A stretch of 64,000 nt of DNA, taken from positions 930,001 to 994,000 of the forward strand of contig NZ_CP015378.1 of NCBI RefSeq assembly GCF_001629705.1, read 5' to 3'. Position numbers and translations under genes: made by a program. The notes below the pieces were generated by a model. It did no database searches, had not been told where the DNA came from, and saw only the letters and a program-made list of their open reading frames with translations. This document shows positions 61,331 through 64,000 of this stretch, piece after piece (positions within the stretch are counted from its first letter, which is position 1; each line of letters opens with the position of its first letter). Source of the DNA: Fictibacillus phosphorivorans. Lineage in GTDB: Bacteria; Bacillota; Bacilli; Bacillales; Fictibacillaceae.

Positions 61331-61365
61331 AGAAGCTTGAGCGCTATTGCTCAAGCTTCTTTTAT
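61331..61365. terminator. Bidirectional terminator
   Basis: AGAAGCTTGAGC / GCTCAAGCTTCT 12-bp stem, TTTTA after. Confidence 0.9.
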
Positions 61366-61941
61366 AGAGCTTAGATATTCCTTATAGAAAATAGAGAGCA
61401 TCCTAAAATTTGAGATGAAATGAACATGTAAATTGCGTAGTTGCCGATCAATCGTACTTCTTGAATGAAGACTAGAATGATGTTTCAGTTCTTCAATTTC
61501 CTTTTCAAGACTTAATGTTTCCCTTAATAAGCTTTGCAAATAGGACTTAGTACTTTTTGAATATTCCTCTTGAAAAGCAAGATTGATGAGTATATCTTTT
61601 GCTTCTTTAACTTCCAACTCCATATCGGTTAACGATGTTTGCGTGAAGGTTATAGAATCGTTATCTACCAACCAAGGAAGTTCATACATTTTTAAAAGAT
61701 ATTCAACATTACTCGTGGTACGGTTTTGAATCAACTCTTCGTTCTTTTGTTGATTGAGACGGGATTCATACTCCAGCTTGAAGGCTTTTAATTCTGATTT
61801 ATAATCATCTACGAGTATTTGATCTCCACCATAACGAATGGATTTTTTTAGGCTGAAAGGTGAGAATGGAAATACCCAAATGATCATTACGAATAGTAGG
61901 GCAAATCCAAATAAGATCCATCTGATTCTTTTTTTCTTCAT
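61351..61941 (-). CDS. Membrane-anchored coiled-coil protein, unknown function
   Basis: 196 residues. One N-terminal span (about 6-25, ILFGFALLFVMIIWVFPFS), then a long charged helical region with heptad character (VDDYKSELKAFKLEYESRLNQQ and LRETLSLEKEIEELKHH). The ATG at 61941 with GGGAGAGG about 9 bases upstream is preferred over a TTG at 61962. Overlaps or abuts the upstream membrane protein gene, so an operon. Confidence 0.6.
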   Translation of the reverse strand: MKKKRIRWILFGFALLFVMIIWVFPFSPFSLKKSIRYGGDQILVDDYKSELKAFKLEYESRLNQQKNEELIQNRTTSNVEYLLKMYELPWLVDNDSITFTQTSLTDMELEVKEAKDILINLAFQEEYSKSTKSYLQSLLRETLSLEKEIEELKHHSSLHSRSTIDRQLRNLHVHFISNFRMLSIFYKEYLSSIKEA

Positions 61942-61958
61942 CCCCGCGTTCCTCTCCC

Positions 61959-62423
61959 TCAAACCGTACTTTTACTTCTATACCTCCTTGCGTCAGCTGG
62001 ACCTGAAGGTTTTTTAGGCTCTTTCGGTTCGCGTTTTTTTCTTGGTCTAAATAAGGCATAACTTAAACAAAAACCAATCGAACAAGTAATTCCATAGCCA
62101 AACACAGCAAATGTGTTCAGCCCTTCAAACTTAGCCCAATAGAAGATGGTGAAGCGGTATATCAAAAGAACAACAATACTTAGTGCGACATATAAGAGAA
62201 GATGAAACCTGAATTTTAACCTCATTCTATCTTTAGAAGATTCAATTATAAATGCGATTGGCAATGTGCAAAAAAGAAAAAAAGGAAGAGCTGTAACAAT
62301 CCCAAAGAATAGACCGAATAACACACCTTGTAGATCAAGCTTAAATGGATTCCCGCCAGGAATAGCAAAGAAGAACAATGCTCCACAAAGTACCGATATT
62401 ACTGATGAAATGATGACTCTCAT
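61959..62423 (-). CDS. Multi-pass membrane protein with basic proline-rich tail
   Basis: 154 residues, four spans (about 4-22, 32-55, 73-90 and 104-124) and a cytoplasmic tail RPRKKREPKEPKKPSGP. Two bases separate it from the upstream VOC gene. No family recognised. Confidence 0.6.
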   Translation of the reverse strand: MRVIISSVISVLCGALFFFAIPGGNPFKLDLQGVLFGLFFGIVTALPFFLFCTLPIAFIIESSKDRMRLKFRFHLLLYVALSIVVLLIYRFTIFYWAKFEGLNTFAVFGYGITCSIGFCLSYALFRPRKKREPKEPKKPSGPADARRYRSKSTV

Positions 62424-62425
62424 AA

Positions 62426-62815
62426 CTATCTCCTAACTACTTGTTGAAGCTTTTCGTTCTTGGATTCTGAATCTTTATATTCAAACAATCCTAAGCGATT
62501 TCCCCAAGGATCGGAAAACGTAGCCCATCTAACAGGAACTTCAACACGCTCATAAATTTCAAAGTATTCCACATGTAAAATATCCATCAATCGTTTTCGT
62601 TCAGCATCGAGATCGACTACCCCTAGACGAAGAGGTCCAGTGCCAACAGCAGGATCTCCCTCTGCTACTTGCAGCCAGCAGTTAGGAAGCAACTCCCATT
62701 CTGCAAATCCTTCATGTGGAGTGAAGTCAGGCTGACGGTTCAACAAGGTTTCATAATACTTTTGACCATCTTCCATATTCGATACACGAACTTGAACTGT
62801 CATTTCATATATCAT
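62426..62815 (-). CDS. VOC-family (glyoxalase-like) protein
   Basis: 129 residues. Opens VQVRVSNMEDGQKYYETLLNRQPDF and ends PVRWATFSDPWGNRLGLFEY, with the terminal Glu of the VOC fold. First gene of a three-gene minus-strand operon. AAGGAG is 8 bases before the ATG. Ligand unknown. Confidence 0.78.
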   Translation of the reverse strand: MIYEMTVQVRVSNMEDGQKYYETLLNRQPDFTPHEGFAEWELLPNCWLQVAEGDPAVGTGPLRLGVVDLDAERKRLMDILHVEYFEIYERVEVPVRWATFSDPWGNRLGLFEYKDSESKNEKLQQVVRR

Positions 62816-62886
62816 ATGTAATTCTCCTTTACTTCATTTTATTTTCTATTAAAAACGTTCTTAACGAGTCAGAGGTTTCATAACGA

Positions 62887-63693
62887 TTAATTACGTATTA
62901 GACCTTTTTGAATAATTGATAATAATAACTTTTTCTCAACATCGGGAAGATTTTCACTTAATCGTGCTGCAGCTATCGGAACCATCCAGCTTTCTAATTC
63001 TTTTGAAGATAACTGGTAATGTCTAGTATAACTTTTTCTATAATACATAGCTAAAAGTTTTCGTGAATATAAAGTAGTTCTAAAATTTAGAAAAGAGGTA
63101 CGATCTTGTAATCCACCGTAACGTAAGATGAGCAGAGTCCGTGCTAAGTCTGCCATACGGTTGCCACTTGTAGCATCACACCAGTCAATGATTACAGCTT
63201 CGTTTTTTGTAATTAAAATATTGTCAGGATGAAAATCACCATGGCATAAACAATTACTTTTTGGAAGTTCTTCTAATCGCTTGTTGATTCTTTTCTTGTC
63301 ATCCACATTTAATTCTTTTACTGACATAATCTTTTGTTTCAGCACATCAAATTGAGAAGGAAGGGCAGATAATTTCTTTTCGTGAACGATAGTTTGAAGA
63401 GTCGCCATCTTCTTTAAGAAATGAAGTGCTTTTTGAGGTTGAGATTCTAATATACTTGTTAACGTTAATCCCTCAACTTTTTTATAAATCAAAGCTCTTT
63501 TACCAGGAATCGGTTTACCCCATCTTACTTCGGGAACCGGAAGGCCTGATTGAATAATGTTCTTATGAATCGTATACTCATGCTCAATAAAATCATCGGA
63601 TATGTGATCATGAAAAAGCTTTGCAACTTCGGTTGGGGAAAATATGATGACCTGTGCGGTACTACCTACACCAATGACTAGTTTGTGCTCCAA
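62887..63693 (-). CDS. Aminoglycoside phosphotransferase (APH)-family kinase
   Basis: 268 residues with the APH/choline-kinase catalytic loop CHGDFHPDNIL (Asp153, Asn158) and metal-binding Asp170 in IIDWCDA. N-terminal lobe has GVGSTAQVI as the nucleotide loop and FIEHEYTIHKNI with the pairing Glu. The substrate is unknown; drug resistance cannot be assumed. TTG start with GAGGAGAA upstream. Confidence 0.8.
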   Translation of the reverse strand: MEHKLVIGVGSTAQVIIFSPTEVAKLFHDHISDDFIEHEYTIHKNIIQSGLPVPEVRWGKPIPGKRALIYKKVEGLTLTSILESQPQKALHFLKKMATLQTIVHEKKLSALPSQFDVLKQKIMSVKELNVDDKKRINKRLEELPKSNCLCHGDFHPDNILITKNEAVIIDWCDATSGNRMADLARTLLILRYGGLQDRTSFLNFRTTLYSRKLLAMYYRKSYTRHYQLSSKELESWMVPIAAARLSENLPDVEKKLLLSIIQKGLIRN

Positions 63694-63773
63694 AATGATT
63701 TTCTCCTCTACTCAAATCTCTATATGGATAATTTTAACACATTTAGAAGGGGTAGATTGTTCAAAACTTTTGT

Positions 63774-63803
63774 TTGACTGACTGGTCATGAACCGATTAT
63801 ACT
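63774..63803 (+). promoter_or_regulatory. Sigma-A promoter at the right edge
   Basis: TTGACT, 18-base spacer, TATACT. Confidence 0.65.
63775..63788 (+). promoter_or_regulatory. TetR-type operator, copy 1
   Basis: TGACTGACTGGTCA, with dyad TGAC/GTCA, overlapping the -35 and the spacer. Confidence 0.55.
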
Positions 63804-63818
63804 AACTAATGGTAAATG

Positions 63819-63832
63819 TGACTAAGTGGTCA
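63819..63832 (+). promoter_or_regulatory. TetR-type operator, copy 2
   Basis: TGACTAAGTGGTCA, sharing TGACTNANTGGTCA with copy 1 exactly 44 bases upstream, and lying just after the predicted start point. Confidence 0.55.
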
Positions 63833-63872
63833 TATGATGCATGTTATAAGAGTAGCTATAACTTAAAAGATA

Positions 63873-64000
63873 TTGAAGCGTACTCCTATAACTGAAAAAG
63901 AAGTCTTTGAAGCCGAGTTAGGGGCAATACTTAATCAAGTAAAGAATTTAGTTGATGAAAGAAATAGTGATGGGATAGCAAGAAATTTAAAGCTTGGACG
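63873..64000 (+). CDS. Partial reading frame running off the window, unknown product
   Basis: An open frame from TTG 63873 (KRTPITEKEVFEAELGAIL ...) has no stop to the window end. An ATG in the same frame at 63834 is separated from it by a TAA. The start is poorly supported because no good ribosome binding site is seen. A promoter with paired operators lies upstream, so a regulated gene is plausible. Confidence 0.35.
   Translation, partial: MKRTPITEKEVFEAELGAILNQVKNLVDERNSDGIARNLKLG

Overview
The window looks like a chromosomal segment of a low-GC, spore-former-type Bacillaceae. Evidence: AGGAGG-type ribosome binding sites, frequent TTG/GTG starts, sigma-A promoters, CcpA cre boxes, Bacillus-like products (TopB, HelD, AdaA/AlkA/AdaB, Hmp, NupC, TerC with a yybP-ykoY leader) and a 130-bp GC-rich intergenic repeat of a kind I remember from many Bacillaceae. 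Fictibacillus or a close relative is my guess only. I see no rRNA, tRNA, phage, intact insertion sequence or CRISPR array.

Layout. 0-4.2 kb: EgtD-type histidine methyltransferase at the left edge, a ring-cleaving-dioxygenase-like VOC protein, a secreted peptidoglycan-binding protein with 13 GGGAGQ repeats, and a VanW protein. 4.2-7.9 kb: a tight six-gene operon (MBL hydrolase, esterase, GNAT, TIM-barrel isomerase, GNAT, VOC). 8-13.4 kb: M3 peptidase, PuuD-like amidotransferase, small membrane proteins, GGCT-like, YkuJ-like and OsmC proteins. 13.5-15.9 kb: two consecutive secreted repeat proteins, the second made almost entirely of ~22-residue strand-plus-acidic-loop units. 16-25 kb: DHA2 efflux pump behind a 17-bp perfect palindrome, CorC/TlyC protein, a decayed small gene, a PAS histidine kinase, PhoD. 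25-34 kb: a second Tat-exported phosphoesterase, TopB, hydrolase, MFS pump and an adaA-alkA-adaB alkylation repair operon. 34-48.5 kb: lipoprotein, NupC, isochorismatase-like and DinB proteins, HelD, DUF4385, Hmp with an Fnr-type box, an orphan OppB/OppC pair, and a DinB/hydrolase/GyrI-like operon.

48.6-59.6 kb is the most coherent system: a predicted beta-1,2-glucan utilisation locus. A secreted glycoamylase-fold (GH144-like) glucanase would cut polymer outside the cell. A lipoprotein binding protein and two MalF/MalG-type permeases would import oligomers; the ATPase is not here. A GH94 phosphorylase of 1,2-beta-oligoglucan phosphorylase type would release glucose 1-phosphate. A LacI regulator closes the locus. 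The same 13-bp operator, or a diverged copy, sits at each of the four promoters, and two promoters also carry CcpA cre boxes.

59.6-64 kb: TerC protein under a manganese riboswitch with two tandem terminators, a nucleotidyltransferase, small membrane proteins, VOC and APH-family proteins, and at the right edge a promoter flanked by two copies of a TetR-type operator in front of a truncated reading frame.

Three intergenic spots carry six-unit tandem arrays with 20-21 bp period and unrelated cores; I cannot assign them a function.
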